Shown in pieces: positions 34,420 to 43,805 of a stretch of 64,000 nucleotides of DNA. The notes beneath the pieces are model-generated. The model made no database searches. It saw only the letters and a program-made list of their open reading frames with translations, and was not told the DNA's origin. Every line of letters begins with the position of its first letter. Positions within the stretch are counted from its first letter, which is position 1. The stretch spans positions 124,001-188,000 of the forward strand of contig NZ_RCWF01000005.1 of assembly GCF_003667345.1 (NCBI RefSeq), given 5' to 3'. The DNA is from Poseidonibacter antarcticus (lineage in GTDB: Bacteria > Campylobacterota > Campylobacteria > Campylobacterales > Arcobacteraceae). The translations under genes were made by a program, and so were the position numbers.

Positions 34420-35571
34420 CTAATTAAAAGTAAGTATAAAAGTTGTGCCTTCTTTTATTTTTGAGTGAACATCTATTTTTATTTTATATTCATCACATAT
34501 ATTTTTTACAATATTAAGTCCAATACCAAAACCACCACTATCATTTGTTGCTCTATAATATCTATTGAAAATATCCTTTACTTTTTTTTCTTCAATTCCT
34601 ATACCAGAATCTTTGATAAGAAGTTTTTTATCTTTTAATTCAATATTAATAAAACCTGTTTTTTTATTATATTTTATTGCATTGGATAAAATATTATTAA
34701 AAACTCTTATAAAATCATTTTTATCTATCATAAATTTTAATTCTTCTAAACTAATATTTATAGTAATTTTCTTTTTTTGTGCTAATACATCAAAATATTT
34801 TAACTCTTCTTCAATAATTTCCTTTAAAGAAATATCTTCTAAATTAATTTTTTTTTCTTTATCTTCTAAAAAAATATATGTTAAATCTTTATATATTTCT
34901 GATATTTTAACTGATGCTAATCTTATTCTCTCAATTTGTTTTTTACTTAATTCTTCTTTTTCACAGGACATTAAAATAGCACTAATTGGTGTATTTAACT
35001 CATGAGTTGTATCTTTTATAAAGTTGTTTAACTTTTCTCTTTCATCTTTTATTGGTTTTAAAAATAGTCGTGCAAGATAAAATCCAATAAGAGCTAAAAT
35101 TGTATATATCGTCATAAAAAGAATAATTATTTCATTTTTTAGATTTTGAACTCTTTGAAAATATACATTCTCTTTTATCGCAATATAATATATTCCAAGG
35201 TGACCATAAGTAGAATTATCAAGTAAAATAAAATACTTATCTTTTTTGATAATTTTTTTAGAAAAATCAATTTTCTCATCTAAATTACCGTACATCTTTT
35301 TTTTATCTTTATCATAAAATGCAATTTTATAAAGTTTTGTTCTCAAAAACTGTGAAGTATCAATTTTTTTATTTTTCATATGTGAAAAGATGATTTGTGA
35401 AGTAATATTAGATACTACATTTTGCATTTTTGTTTTTGTTAAATCAAAATATAGTTTTTTCTCATTTTGAAAGTAAAGTAGGGCAATAAAAAGCATTAAA
35501 ATAAAAGAAGCACCTAAATAAAGGCTAAGGAATCTAATAAAGGTACGTTTTTCACTTTGTGTTAAATTAAT
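34420..35571 (-). CDS. Sensor histidine kinase; probable ATT start
   Basis: This is a membrane sensor with two transmembrane helices around a periplasmic domain of about 95 residues, then a linker. The H box is DTTHELNTPISAI (His190 by my start), followed by the N box NAIKYN, the G1 box DSGIGIEE and the G2 box GGFGIGLNI. The first in-frame ATG (35496) would cut the first membrane helix in half. Upstream the frame is open from a TAG and contains no ATG, GTG, TTG or CTG, but an AGGAG lies 6 bases before an ATT at 35571. That start gives MNLTQSEKRTFIRFL and a 383-residue protein. It is divergent from the response regulator gene and probably senses the metal exported by the nearby pump. Confidence 0.82.
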   Translation of the reverse strand: MNLTQSEKRTFIRFLSLYLGASFILMLFIALLYFQNEKKLYFDLTKTKMQNVVSNITSQIIFSHMKNKKIDTSQFLRTKLYKIAFYDKDKKKMYGNLDEKIDFSKKIIKKDKYFILLDNSTYGHLGIYYIAIKENVYFQRVQNLKNEIIILFMTIYTILALIGFYLARLFLKPIKDEREKLNNFIKDTTHELNTPISAILMSCEKEELSKKQIERIRLASVKISEIYKDLTYIFLEDKEKKINLEDISLKEIIEEELKYFDVLAQKKKITINISLEELKFMIDKNDFIRVFNNILSNAIKYNKKTGFINIELKDKKLLIKDSGIGIEEKKVKDIFNRYYRATNDSGGFGIGLNIVKNICDEYKIKIDVHSKIKEGTTFILTFN

Positions 35572-35651
35572 TATAAACTCCTAATTTATTCTTTTTTATC
35601 AAAAGTATATCATAAAAGTTTTTTTCCATATACTTTACATATTAAATTTAC

Positions 35652-35657
35652 TATACT
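35652..35657 (+). promoter_or_regulatory. -10 box of the response regulator gene
   Basis: TATACT lies 6 bp before the ATG, with no Shine-Dalgarno sequence in between. If it is used, the mRNA would be leaderless or nearly so. The 92-bp gap to the kinase gene must also hold the divergent promoter. Confidence 0.45.
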
Positions 35658-35663
35658 TGCAAT

Positions 35664-36326
35664 ATGAAAATATTACTACTTGAAGATGATACTTTATTAA
35701 ATGAAATTATAGAAGAGTTCCTAGAAGAATTAGGACATAAAGTAATTTCTACCTTTGATGGACAAGAAGCCCTTGAAACAATTTATGAACATAATTTTGA
35801 CTTATTATTACTTGATGTTAATGTACCATCATTAAATGGTTTTGATTTGTTAAAAAGTTTAAAAAATAATTCTATTAATACTGCTAGTATATATATCACT
35901 TCTTTACATACGCCAAATGATATGAAAAAAGGCTTTGATAGTGGAGCTGATGATTATATAAAAAAACCATTTCAATTAAGTGAATTAAATTTGAGAATAA
36001 ATAATATAAGTAGATTACGCCAAATTGAAAAAACAGGATTAAAAGTTTTAAGTCCAGATATTTCATATAATTATGATACAAAAAATATAACTATGCAAAC
36101 AAAACAAATACACTTATCTAAAACCCAAGCAAAAATTTTTGAGTATTTTTTAAAAAATGAGAATAAAACTATATCAATAGAAGAAATAGGTTTAAACAAT
36201 TGGGCGTATGATGAAATTCCAACAGATTCAACAATAAGAACATATATAAAAAACTTGAGAAAGATTATAGGTAAAGATAGAATTACCACTATAAAAGGAG
36301 TAGGTTACCAGGTAACCTTTAAGTAA
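35664..36326 (+). CDS. OmpR/PhoB-family response regulator
   Basis: The 220-residue protein has the receiver domain with acidic pocket LLEDDT, the phosphoacceptor Asp51 in LLLLDVNVPSLNGFD, Thr/Ser near YITSLHTP and Lys in IKKPFQLSEL. The C-terminal winged helix contains STIRTYIKNLRKIIGKDRI and IKGVGYQVTF. It is the natural partner of the divergent kinase. Its targets are likely the cus-like and bufferin operons on the opposite strand. Confidence 0.92.
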   Translation: MKILLLEDDTLLNEIIEEFLEELGHKVISTFDGQEALETIYEHNFDLLLLDVNVPSLNGFDLLKSLKNNSINTASIYITSLHTPNDMKKGFDSGADDYIKKPFQLSELNLRINNISRLRQIEKTGLKVLSPDISYNYDTKNITMQTKQIHLSKTQAKIFEYFLKNENKTISIEEIGLNNWAYDEIPTDSTIRTYIKNLRKIIGKDRITTIKGVGYQVTFK

Positions 36327-36340
36327 CCATTTAAGGTTAC

Positions 36341-36370
36341 CATATTAGAAAAAATATTTTCTCTAATATG
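36341..36370. terminator. Bidirectional terminator between the response regulator gene and gltX
   Basis: CATATTAGA and TCTAATATG form a stem with an A/T-only loop, between two convergent genes. GGTTACC palindromes precede it at the end of the regulator gene. Confidence 0.6.
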
Positions 36371-36379
36371 ATTTAAAAT

Positions 36380-37795
36380 CTAATTTTCTTCTTTATTAAA
36401 ATTAACTTCTATTGCTTTTTCAAGTCTTGATTTTGTTTCATCATAACCTAAAACAGAAATTATATCATAAACTGAAGGAGCTTGTGTTCCACCCGTTAGT
36501 GCAATTCTAATTGGTTGGAATAATTGAGGGAATTTCAAGCCATTTTCTTCTATAAATGGTTTAGTAAATGCTTCAATATTATCAACTGAATATAATTCAT
36601 CTTTATGTTCATCTAATAAAAGTAAATACTTTTTCAAAAAGTCTAAAGTCCCTTCTTTAACAAACTTTTTACTTCCTTTAGCTTCATATTCACTTGGTAC
36701 TTCTAATATTTTATTTACTGAATCTTTTAATTCAATTAATGTTTGTGCTCTTTGTTTTGATAAATCTAATATTTCTGTTTTTTTATCATAATTACTTAAA
36801 TCTAAATCAAAAGCTTTTAATTCTTCAACTAATCTATCATTTGAAACTGATTTAATATATTCAGAATTTAACCATAAAAGTTTTTCTGCATTATATGAAG
36901 ATGCTGATTTATTGATATTATTAGGATCAAATAATTCTAACATTTCATCCATTGAAAAGATTTCTTGATCTCCATTTGACCAACCAAGTCTTACTAAAAA
37001 GTTTAGAAGTGCTTCAGGTAAATATCCATCTCTTTTATATTGCATTACATCCATAGCACCATCTCTTTTAGATAGTTTTTTACCTTTTGGATTATTAATC
37101 ATTGGCATATGATAAAACTTAGGAATATCAAATCCTAAAGCATTATAAATTACAATTTGTTTAGGAGTATTACTAACATGATCATCACCTCTTAAAACGT
37201 CTGTCATACCCATTAAATGATCATCAATAACAACTACAAAGTTATATATAGGCATTCCATTAGCACGTGCAATTACAAAATCATCAACTTGATTAGCATC
37301 AAATTTCATAGAACCTTTAACACCATCTTCAAATGTAATAAAACCTTCTGTTGGAGCTTTGATTCTAATTACAGGTTCAATATCAGTTGGAATCTCTGGT
37401 AAAACTTTACCTTCTTCAGGTCTCCAAGTTCCATCATATCTTGGATTTTCTTTAGCTGCTTCTTGAGAAGCTCTCAGTGCTGCAAGTTCATCTTTACTCA
37501 TATAACACTTATAAGCTTTACCTTCTTCTAAAAGTTGATCTATATATTTTTTATAAATATCTATTCTTTTAGATTGGTATTCAATTTCACAGTCACTTGG
37601 CATTCCCACCCACTCAAATGCTTCTAATATTGCTCTTACTGCATCTTCATTATTTCTTGCATTATCAGTGTCTTCAATTCTAAGTTTAAACTCACCATTT
37701 GTTTTTTTAGCCCAAAGATAACTATAAAGTGCAGTTCGAAGTCCTCCAATATGTAAATATCCTGTTGGACTTGGTGCAAATCTTGTAATTGCCAT
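36380..37795 (-). CDS. gltX: Glutamyl-tRNA synthetase
   Basis: The 471-residue protein has the class I signature SPTGYLHIGG at the N terminus and the KMSKS-type loop KKLSKRDGA in the middle, plus the helical anticodon-binding part. It charges tRNA-Glu. Campylobacterota often carry two GltX paralogues, one of which may charge tRNA-Gln for later amidation; which one this is cannot be told here. AGAGGAG precedes the start, inside a tiny upstream ORF. Confidence 0.95.
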   Translation of the reverse strand: MAITRFAPSPTGYLHIGGLRTALYSYLWAKKTNGEFKLRIEDTDNARNNEDAVRAILEAFEWVGMPSDCEIEYQSKRIDIYKKYIDQLLEEGKAYKCYMSKDELAALRASQEAAKENPRYDGTWRPEEGKVLPEIPTDIEPVIRIKAPTEGFITFEDGVKGSMKFDANQVDDFVIARANGMPIYNFVVVIDDHLMGMTDVLRGDDHVSNTPKQIVIYNALGFDIPKFYHMPMINNPKGKKLSKRDGAMDVMQYKRDGYLPEALLNFLVRLGWSNGDQEIFSMDEMLELFDPNNINKSASSYNAEKLLWLNSEYIKSVSNDRLVEELKAFDLDLSNYDKKTEILDLSKQRAQTLIELKDSVNKILEVPSEYEAKGSKKFVKEGTLDFLKKYLLLLDEHKDELYSVDNIEAFTKPFIEENGLKFPQLFQPIRIALTGGTQAPSVYDIISVLGYDETKSRLEKAIEVNFNKEEN

Positions 37796-37798
37796 TTA

Positions 37799-37897
37799 TT
37801 ATTTCTCCTCTTTTTTATTATATATGTAAAATCCTACCCCTGATACTATTACTACACTAGCTATAAATATTAGCATTCCTATCTCAAGCCAGCCCAT
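37799..37897 (-). CDS. Small single-pass membrane protein (32 residues)
   Basis: This is a tiny ORF between rlmN and gltX, starting MGWLEIGMLIFIASVVIV. It has one hydrophobic helix and a short charged end (YNKKEEK). The ATG at 37897 has AAAAGG 6 bases upstream; an earlier ATG at 37903 is also possible. It overlaps the end of rlmN and stops next to gltX, so it is positioned for translation coupling. No family is recognised. It is short enough to be missed by gene finders. Confidence 0.55.
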   Translation of the reverse strand: MGWLEIGMLIFIASVVIVSGVGFYIYNKKEEK

Positions 37898-38966
37898 TTG
37901 CATCCTTTTCTTTTAACTGTCCACAAGCAGCTGAAATATCTATACCTTTAGATTCTCTAATAGTACAAATAAGACCTCGATCATTTAAATAATCTTTAAA
38001 TCTAATCATATCTTCAACTTCTGGTCTTTCATAATCTGTCCCTGGATATGGATTAAAGAAAATAAGATTTACTTTTGCATTTATACCATTTAATAGTTTA
38101 ATTAATTTAGCAGCAGCTTCAATACTGTCATTTTTACCTTTGATTACAAGGTATTCAAACATAACTTTTTTTCTAGTATCAACTGGAAATTTTTTAACTG
38201 CATCAATAATTGTTTGAATATTATAAGCTTTATTCATAGGAATTAATTCAGATCTTAATTCATCATCAACAGCATGAAGTGAAATTGCAAGTTGAATTCC
38301 TAAATCAAATTCACCAAGCTTTTCTATTTTTGATGCAACTCCTGAAGTAGATACTGTTTGTCTTCTTTTATTAATAGATAAACCTTCTTCTTCAGAAAAA
38401 ACATTTACAGCACGTGTAAAGTTTTTAAAGTTATCAAGAGGTTCACCCATTCCCATATATACAATATTTACTGATTTATTAGCAGGGATATCATTATCTC
38501 TTTTAATATTTACAATTTGTGCAATATATTCACCAACTGTAAGGTTTCTTACAAATCCACCTTTTGCAGTTAAACAAAAAGTACAGCCAACTTTACAACC
38601 AACTTGAGAAGAAACACAAACTGTGTATTTTTCACTACGAACAATTACACCTTCTTCATTTTTTTTCTTCTCTTTCATTAGTAAAAGTACTGCTTCAACA
38701 GTTAAATTATCTCTTAATTTAAAAAGATATTTAATACTTCCATCTATACTTACTTCTTTTTTTAGAATACTCATCACATCAATTGGGTATTTTTCTTCTA
38801 ATTCTTCTTTTAAATCTTTTGGTATATTTTTCATCTCATCATAAGATGTTGCATATTGTTTATATAACCAGTTGTATACTTGCTTTGCTCTAAATGATGG
38901 TTTTAGAGTTTCTTTTAATTCATCAAGAGAAAAATCGTATATTGAGGGTGTTCCTTGTTTTGCCAT
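37884..38966 (-). CDS. rlmN: Dual-specificity 23S rRNA/tRNA (adenine-C2)-methyltransferase RlmN
   Basis: The 360-residue radical-SAM protein has the CxxxCxxC cluster motif in QVGCKVGCTFCLTAKGG, the GMGEPLDN motif and the C-terminal Cys in SKGIDISAACGQL. It methylates C2 of A2503 in 23S rRNA and A37 in some tRNAs. All catalytic cysteines are present. Confidence 0.97.
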   Translation of the reverse strand: MAKQGTPSIYDFSLDELKETLKPSFRAKQVYNWLYKQYATSYDEMKNIPKDLKEELEEKYPIDVMSILKKEVSIDGSIKYLFKLRDNLTVEAVLLLMKEKKKNEEGVIVRSEKYTVCVSSQVGCKVGCTFCLTAKGGFVRNLTVGEYIAQIVNIKRDNDIPANKSVNIVYMGMGEPLDNFKNFTRAVNVFSEEEGLSINKRRQTVSTSGVASKIEKLGEFDLGIQLAISLHAVDDELRSELIPMNKAYNIQTIIDAVKKFPVDTRKKVMFEYLVIKGKNDSIEAAAKLIKLLNGINAKVNLIFFNPYPGTDYERPEVEDMIRFKDYLNDRGLICTIRESKGIDISAACGQLKEKDANGLA

Positions 38967-39003
38967 TGTTAATCCATTTCTTTTTGTTTTTATCTATTTT
39001 AAC

Positions 39004-39540
39004 TTATTTTATGATGTTTTTTTCAACTACATATTCACTTAATTTTTTCATTGCTTCTTTATGATTTTTTAAAAAATCTTTATGTGCATTTTCATTTGTA
39101 TAATTTGTAACTATAAATATTCCTGCAACTGGTATTTTAAATTCAAGTGCTACTTGAACTACTGAAAAATATTCCATATTTTCAATACCAATTCCGTATT
39201 CTTTATATTCTTTACATAACTCTTGATTTGTTGATATATAGTTTGAAGAGTTAACTATAGTATCATTCCTAACTATTTCATTATTGGATTCTAAAACTTT
39301 ATCTAAAGGTGTATATGAATTATTTGATAGAAAAGAAAGTTCAATATTAGAAGCTTTTCTTGATTCTATAATATCAAATACTTTATGATTTCCATAAGAA
39401 CCTGCTGTTCCTATAAAAAGAATAAAATCAGGTTTATTAAGCATACATTTTTTAGTTAAATTAATAGCTGACTCAATTAATCCTACACCAATTACTTGGG
39501 CAAAATCAAAAGTTTCATTTCTTCCCGCACAAACAATCAT
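39004..39540 (-). CDS. Nucleoside phosphorylase/hydrolase family protein (short)
   Basis: The 178-residue protein matches the PNP_UDP_1 fold. DFILFIGTAGSYGN is the phosphate/ribose-binding strand, GIENMEYFSVVQVA contains the ENME motif, and a VTNYTNENAH segment lies near the C terminus. It is shorter than typical MTA/SAH nucleosidases (about 230). Purine salvage or futalosine hydrolysis are both possible. It overlaps the SIMPL gene by 4 bp. Confidence 0.78.
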   Translation of the reverse strand: MIVCAGRNETFDFAQVIGVGLIESAINLTKKCMLNKPDFILFIGTAGSYGNHKVFDIIESRKASNIELSFLSNNSYTPLDKVLESNNEIVRNDTIVNSSNYISTNQELCKEYKEYGIGIENMEYFSVVQVALEFKIPVAGIFIVTNYTNENAHKDFLKNHKEAMKKLSEYVVEKNIIK

Positions 39541-40220
39541 CTACATTCCAATAAATATTTTGGTTCAATATGAATTTCTTGACTAGAATTAACAGGAGCA
39601 ATATCTGCTACACTTTTAGAAGAGTAAGACTCTTTATTTACGGCTCTTAAAAATTGATGATTTGATTCATTTATAGTAATATTTCTAACTATACAATCTT
39701 TTGATAAACTATTTTTTAAAGATTGGGCATAAGCATCTATCCACTTAATCGCATCAATTCTTAATTCATCTAAACTATTATCATAAAGCTCAATACTTGT
39801 ATTCCACGAAACACTTGAAATCATAAGTTTTACGTTATCTCGATCAAAAGTATTTTCTAAATTTATCAAATCATCTATAAATTTATTTAAATCATTTGCA
39901 TTTTCAGATTTTATAACATATCTAAGTGTCCCGATATATCCCATAAATTTTTGTGTATTTTTAAAATATTTATACTTAGGACTTAGTGTAAATTTACCAT
40001 CTTTTTTTTGAACTGTTTTATTACCTTTAATATATTTACTAAACTTTTCAATATGTTTATTTATAAAATCTTCAGATTCATTTTCGATATTAATATTTAC
40101 ATATGTACTTAATACATCAGGCGTAACTAATTTTGTGAATCTTTTATTAAAAGATATCTCATATGAAAATACGGAAATAGGTAAAAGTAGGGCAAGAAGA
40201 AATAAAACTTTAACTTTCAT
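39537..40220 (-). CDS. SIMPL-domain (DUF541) periplasmic protein
   Basis: The 227-residue protein has a signal peptide (VKVLFLLALLLPISVFS) and the SIMPL pattern: KLVTPDVLSTYVNINIENESED, then GYIGTLRYVIKSENANDLNKFIDDL (GYIGTLRYVI), and LRIDAIKWIDAYAQSLKNSL-like helix. Members occur in the periplasm or outer membrane with poorly known roles. It lies 1 bp after hisF. Confidence 0.75.
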   Translation of the reverse strand: MKVKVLFLLALLLPISVFSYEISFNKRFTKLVTPDVLSTYVNINIENESEDFINKHIEKFSKYIKGNKTVQKKDGKFTLSPKYKYFKNTQKFMGYIGTLRYVIKSENANDLNKFIDDLINLENTFDRDNVKLMISSVSWNTSIELYDNSLDELRIDAIKWIDAYAQSLKNSLSKDCIVRNITINESNHQFLRAVNKESYSSKSVADIAPVNSSQEIHIEPKYLLECR

Positions 40221-40221
40221 A

Positions 40222-40983
40222 TTAAATTCTCACTGGTATATTATTATCTCTTAAATATCTTTTTAAATCCATAATATCTATTTCTTTGAAGTGAAAAATT
40301 GATGCAGCTAATGCAGCACTTGCACCATGTTCAAAAGCTTCTTTCATATGTTCCATAGTCCCAGCACCACCACTTGCAATCACTGGAATATCAATCATTG
40401 AAGATATTTTTTCTGTAATATTTAATTCAAATCCTGTTTTAGCACCATCTGTATCCATAGATGTAAGTAAAATTTCACCTGCACCTCTTTCATAAACTTC
40501 TTTTGCCCAAATAACAGCATCAATTCCTGTATCTTCTCTTCCACCTTTTACAAAAACGTGATATGAACCATCAAGGACTTTTTTCACATCAATTGCTGTT
40601 ACAATACATTGAGAACCAAATCTTTTAGCACTTTCATTTATCAAATCAGGATTTGAAACAGCTGATGAGTTAATCGAAACTTTGTCACATCCTACATTTA
40701 ATAATTTATAAATATCTTCAAGTTTTCGTATTCCTCCACCAACTGTAAGTGGAATAAAAACTTCTTTTGCAACTTGTTTTACAATATCTACAATAGTTCC
40801 TCTGTTTTCATGGCTAGCTGTAATATCTAAGAAAGTTATTTCATCTGCACCTTCATTATTATATCTCTTTGCAACTTCTACAGGATCACCTGCATCACGA
40901 AGACCTACAAAATTTATTCCTTTTACTACTCTTCCATTATCTACATCTAAACAAGGTATAATTCTTTTTGCAAAACTACTCAA
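40222..40983 (-). CDS. hisF: Imidazole glycerol phosphate synthase subunit HisF
   Basis: The 253-residue TIM barrel has [36 protein letters not shown] and [12 protein letters not shown], with catalytic Asp residues in CLDVD and TAIDVK. It makes imidazole glycerol phosphate and AICAR with HisH. The start is a TTG with GAAGGA 6 bases upstream. hisH is not adjacent. Confidence 0.96.
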   Translation of the reverse strand: MSSFAKRIIPCLDVDNGRVVKGINFVGLRDAGDPVEVAKRYNNEGADEITFLDITASHENRGTIVDIVKQVAKEVFIPLTVGGGIRKLEDIYKLLNVGCDKVSINSSAVSNPDLINESAKRFGSQCIVTAIDVKKVLDGSYHVFVKGGREDTGIDAVIWAKEVYERGAGEILLTSMDTDGAKTGFELNITEKISSMIDIPVIASGGAGTMEHMKEAFEHGASAALAASIFHFKEIDIMDLKRYLRDNNIPVRI

Positions 40984-41055
40984 GTAAATTCCTTCATTCT
41001 AATTAATTGTATATTATCTAATTATAAGTTAAAAGCAGTTATACTCTTTCCAATT

Positions 41056-41850
41056 ATGGAAAATATAAAAGCAAAAAAAAAATACGGACAAAACTTTTTA
41101 AAAGATACTACGGTTTTGGATAAGATCATCCAATCGATGCCCAACAACAATAACTATGTGGTGGAAATTGGGCCTGGATTAGGTGATTTGACTAAAAATC
41201 TAGTCAAGTACAAAGAGATGACTGCTTATGAAGTAGATACTGATTTAATTAGTATTTTAGAGTCCAAATTTGCAATAGAAATAGAAGAAGGTAAACTAGA
41301 ACTGATTCACACAGATGTTTTAGAAGCTTGGGATAAACAAGAAACCTTACACGATGGTAAATATGATTTAATAGCCAATTTACCATATTATATTGCAACA
41401 AATATTATATTAAGAGCATTTGAAGATAAGAACTGTGAGAGCATCATTGTAATGATTCAAAAAGAAGTAGCTTTAAAATTCTCGGCAAAGCCTAAGGATA
41501 AAGAGTTTTCTTCACTAGGAGTAATTACGAATATGATGTCGATTGAATCAAGAATACTATTTGACGTACCTCCTGAATCATTCGATCCTCCACCAAAAGT
41601 TATGTCTTCTATACTTTATATTAGAAAAGATATGAATAAAACTATAGATAAAGATTTTAATAAATTTTTAAAGGCTTGCTTTGTGCAGCCTAGAAAAAAA
41701 CTATCAAAAAATCTTTCTTCAATAGTTGATAAAAAGTTAATATCAGAATATTATGAAGAACTTGGAATTAGTGATAATATAAGACCTCATGAAGTTAGTT
41801 CATCTTTGTATAGCCAATTGTATACAAAGGTAAGAAATGGAAGAAATTAA
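41056..41850 (+). CDS. rsmA: 16S rRNA (adenine-1518/1519-N6)-dimethyltransferase
   Basis: The 264-residue protein has KKKYGQNFLKD, the SAM loop VVEIGPGLGDLT and the NLPYYIAT catalytic motif. It dimethylates two adenines at the 3' end of 16S rRNA. It overlaps rnj by 14 bp. Upstream, a TATACT box lies 9 bp before the ATG. Confidence 0.96.
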   Translation: MENIKAKKKYGQNFLKDTTVLDKIIQSMPNNNNYVVEIGPGLGDLTKNLVKYKEMTAYEVDTDLISILESKFAIEIEEGKLELIHTDVLEAWDKQETLHDGKYDLIANLPYYIATNIILRAFEDKNCESIIVMIQKEVALKFSAKPKDKEFSSLGVITNMMSIESRILFDVPPESFDPPPKVMSSILYIRKDMNKTIDKDFNKFLKACFVQPRKKLSKNLSSIVDKKLISEYYEELGISDNIRPHEVSSSLYSQLYTKVRNGRN

Positions 41851-43795
41851 ACAAGAAGAAACAATTGTTAACACACAGGCTGCTATAAAAACTACTGAAG
41901 ACAAGCCAGTAGAAGAAAAGCAAATTATAAAAAAAGAAGAAGTTAAACCTTCTAGAGAAGCTAATAAAGCTAATCAAAAAAGAAAACCAAACCAAAATAA
42001 TAAAAGACCAAAAGCAAAACTACCTACAGAAATGGTAGGAGAGGGATGGATAAATGATCTTAAAAAAGCTTTTGTTACAAATGAAAAAATTCAAAAAGAT
42101 AGATTAAATCCACATTATAAATTAAATCTTAACACTAATGCTAAATTAAGAGTTACTCCACTTGGTGGACTAGGTGAAATTGGTGGGAATATGATGGTTA
42201 TTGAGACTGAAAAGTCTGCAATTATCGTTGATGTTGGTATGAACTTTCCTGATGAAACTATGCATGGTGTTGATATTTTAATCCCTGATTTTTCATATTT
42301 AAGAGAAATTAAACACAAAATTGAAGCTGTTATTATTACTCATGGACATGAAGATCATATTGGTGCAATGCCATATTTATTTAAAGAAATGCAATTTCCT
42401 ATTTATGGAACATCATTACCATTAGAAATGATTGGTTCAAAATTTGATGAACATAAAATGAGAGAATATAGAAAATTCTTTAGAGCTATTGAAAAAAGAA
42501 GACCAATTAAAATTGGTGAATTTGAAGTAGAATGGATGCATGTAACTCACTCAATTATTGATTCATCAGCAATTGCTGTTACAACAGAAGCTGGAACAAT
42601 GATTCATACAGGTGACTTTAAAATTGACCATACTCCAATTGATGGTTATCCAACAGATTTACATAGACTTGCATATTATGGTGAGAAAGGTGTTTTATTA
42701 TTAACATCAGATTCAACAAATTCACATTCACCAGGATTTACAAGAACTGAAAAAACTGTAGGACCTACATTTGATAGAATTTTTGCACAAGCAAAAGGTA
42801 GAGTTATTATGTCTACATTCTCATCAAATATTCATAGAGTTTCTCAAGCAATTGAAAGAGGAATTAAAGCAAATAGAAAAGTTTGTGTAATTGGTAGATC
42901 AATGGAAAAAAACTTAGACTTAGCAATGGGTTTAGGATATGTTAAATTTCCAAAAGATTCTTTTATAGATGCACATGAAGTAAATAAATATAAAGATGAA
43001 GAAGTTTTAATTATTACAACAGGTTCTCAAGGTGAACCAATGTCAGCACTATATAGAATGGCAATTCATGAGCATAGACATATTAAAATTAAACCAAATG
43101 ATCAAATTGTACTATCAGCAAAAGCAATTCCTGGAAATGAAGCTAGTGTATCTGGTATTATAAATCATTTATTAAAAGCAGGGGCAAAAGTAGCATATCA
43201 AGATTATCCAGATATTCACGTATCAGGACATGCAGCTCAAGAAGAACAAAAATTAATGTTAAGATTAGTTAAACCTAAATTCTTTATGCCAGTTCATGGT
43301 GAATATAATCATGCACTAAAACATGGTAAAACAGGTATTGACTGTGGTATTTTAGAACGAAATCTTTATATTATGAATGCTGGTGAGCAAATTGAAATAA
43401 CTCCTAAGTATATGAAAAAAGTAAAAACTGTTAAATCAGGAAAAGTATATATTGATAATCAATTAAATCATAAAATTTCTGATGATATTGTACTTGATAG
43501 ACAAACAATGGCAAACGAGGGTGTTGTTATGATTGTTGCTCAAGTAAATGAAAGTGATAGAACATTAGCACAAAGAGCAAAAGTTACTTCATTTGGTTTA
43601 GTTCCAGATAAACAAGATAAATTCTTTGCAAAAGAAATAGAAGATTTATTAGCAACTTTCCTTTCAAATGTTAAACCAGGGATTTTCAAAAATTCTAGAA
43701 TGTTAGAAGACGAATTAAGAAAAGTAGTTAGAAAACACTGTATTAGAAAATATAAAAAATACCCAATGATTGTGCCAACTGTATTTGTACAATAA
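41837..43795 (+). CDS. rnj: Ribonuclease J
   Basis: The 652-residue protein starts with a lysine/glutamate-rich tail of about 80 residues. The metallo-beta-lactamase/beta-CASP core follows, with HGHEDHIGAMPYL, HTGDFKID, STFSSNIHR and MPVHGEYNH. RNase J has 5' exonuclease and endonuclease activity and is the main mRNA decay enzyme in Campylobacterota. The long basic tail resembles that of H. pylori RNase J. The start overlaps rsmA. Confidence 0.95.
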   Translation: MEEIKQEETIVNTQAAIKTTEDKPVEEKQIIKKEEVKPSREANKANQKRKPNQNNKRPKAKLPTEMVGEGWINDLKKAFVTNEKIQKDRLNPHYKLNLNTNAKLRVTPLGGLGEIGGNMMVIETEKSAIIVDVGMNFPDETMHGVDILIPDFSYLREIKHKIEAVIITHGHEDHIGAMPYLFKEMQFPIYGTSLPLEMIGSKFDEHKMREYRKFFRAIEKRRPIKIGEFEVEWMHVTHSIIDSSAIAVTTEAGTMIHTGDFKIDHTPIDGYPTDLHRLAYYGEKGVLLLTSDSTNSHSPGFTRTEKTVGPTFDRIFAQAKGRVIMSTFSSNIHRVSQAIERGIKANRKVCVIGRSMEKNLDLAMGLGYVKFPKDSFIDAHEVNKYKDEEVLIITTGSQGEPMSALYRMAIHEHRHIKIKPNDQIVLSAKAIPGNEASVSGIINHLLKAGAKVAYQDYPDIHVSGHAAQEEQKLMLRLVKPKFFMPVHGEYNHALKHGKTGIDCGILERNLYIMNAGEQIEITPKYMKKVKTVKSGKVYIDNQLNHKISDDIVLDRQTMANEGVVMIVAQVNESDRTLAQRAKVTSFGLVPDKQDKFFAKEIEDLLATFLSNVKPGIFKNSRMLEDELRKVVRKHCIRKYKKYPMIVPTVFVQ

Positions 43796-43805
43796 GGAGA
43801 AAAAA

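Noticed and set aside
34565-35005. 146-residue plus-strand ORF opposite the histidine kinase
   Set aside because: It is antisense to conserved kinase boxes, Ser/Phe/Ile-rich, and has no ribosome-binding site.
43770-43805. KdsD start at ATG 43770
   Set aside because: It lies within rnj without a ribosome-binding site; ATG 43806 follows AAGGAG.
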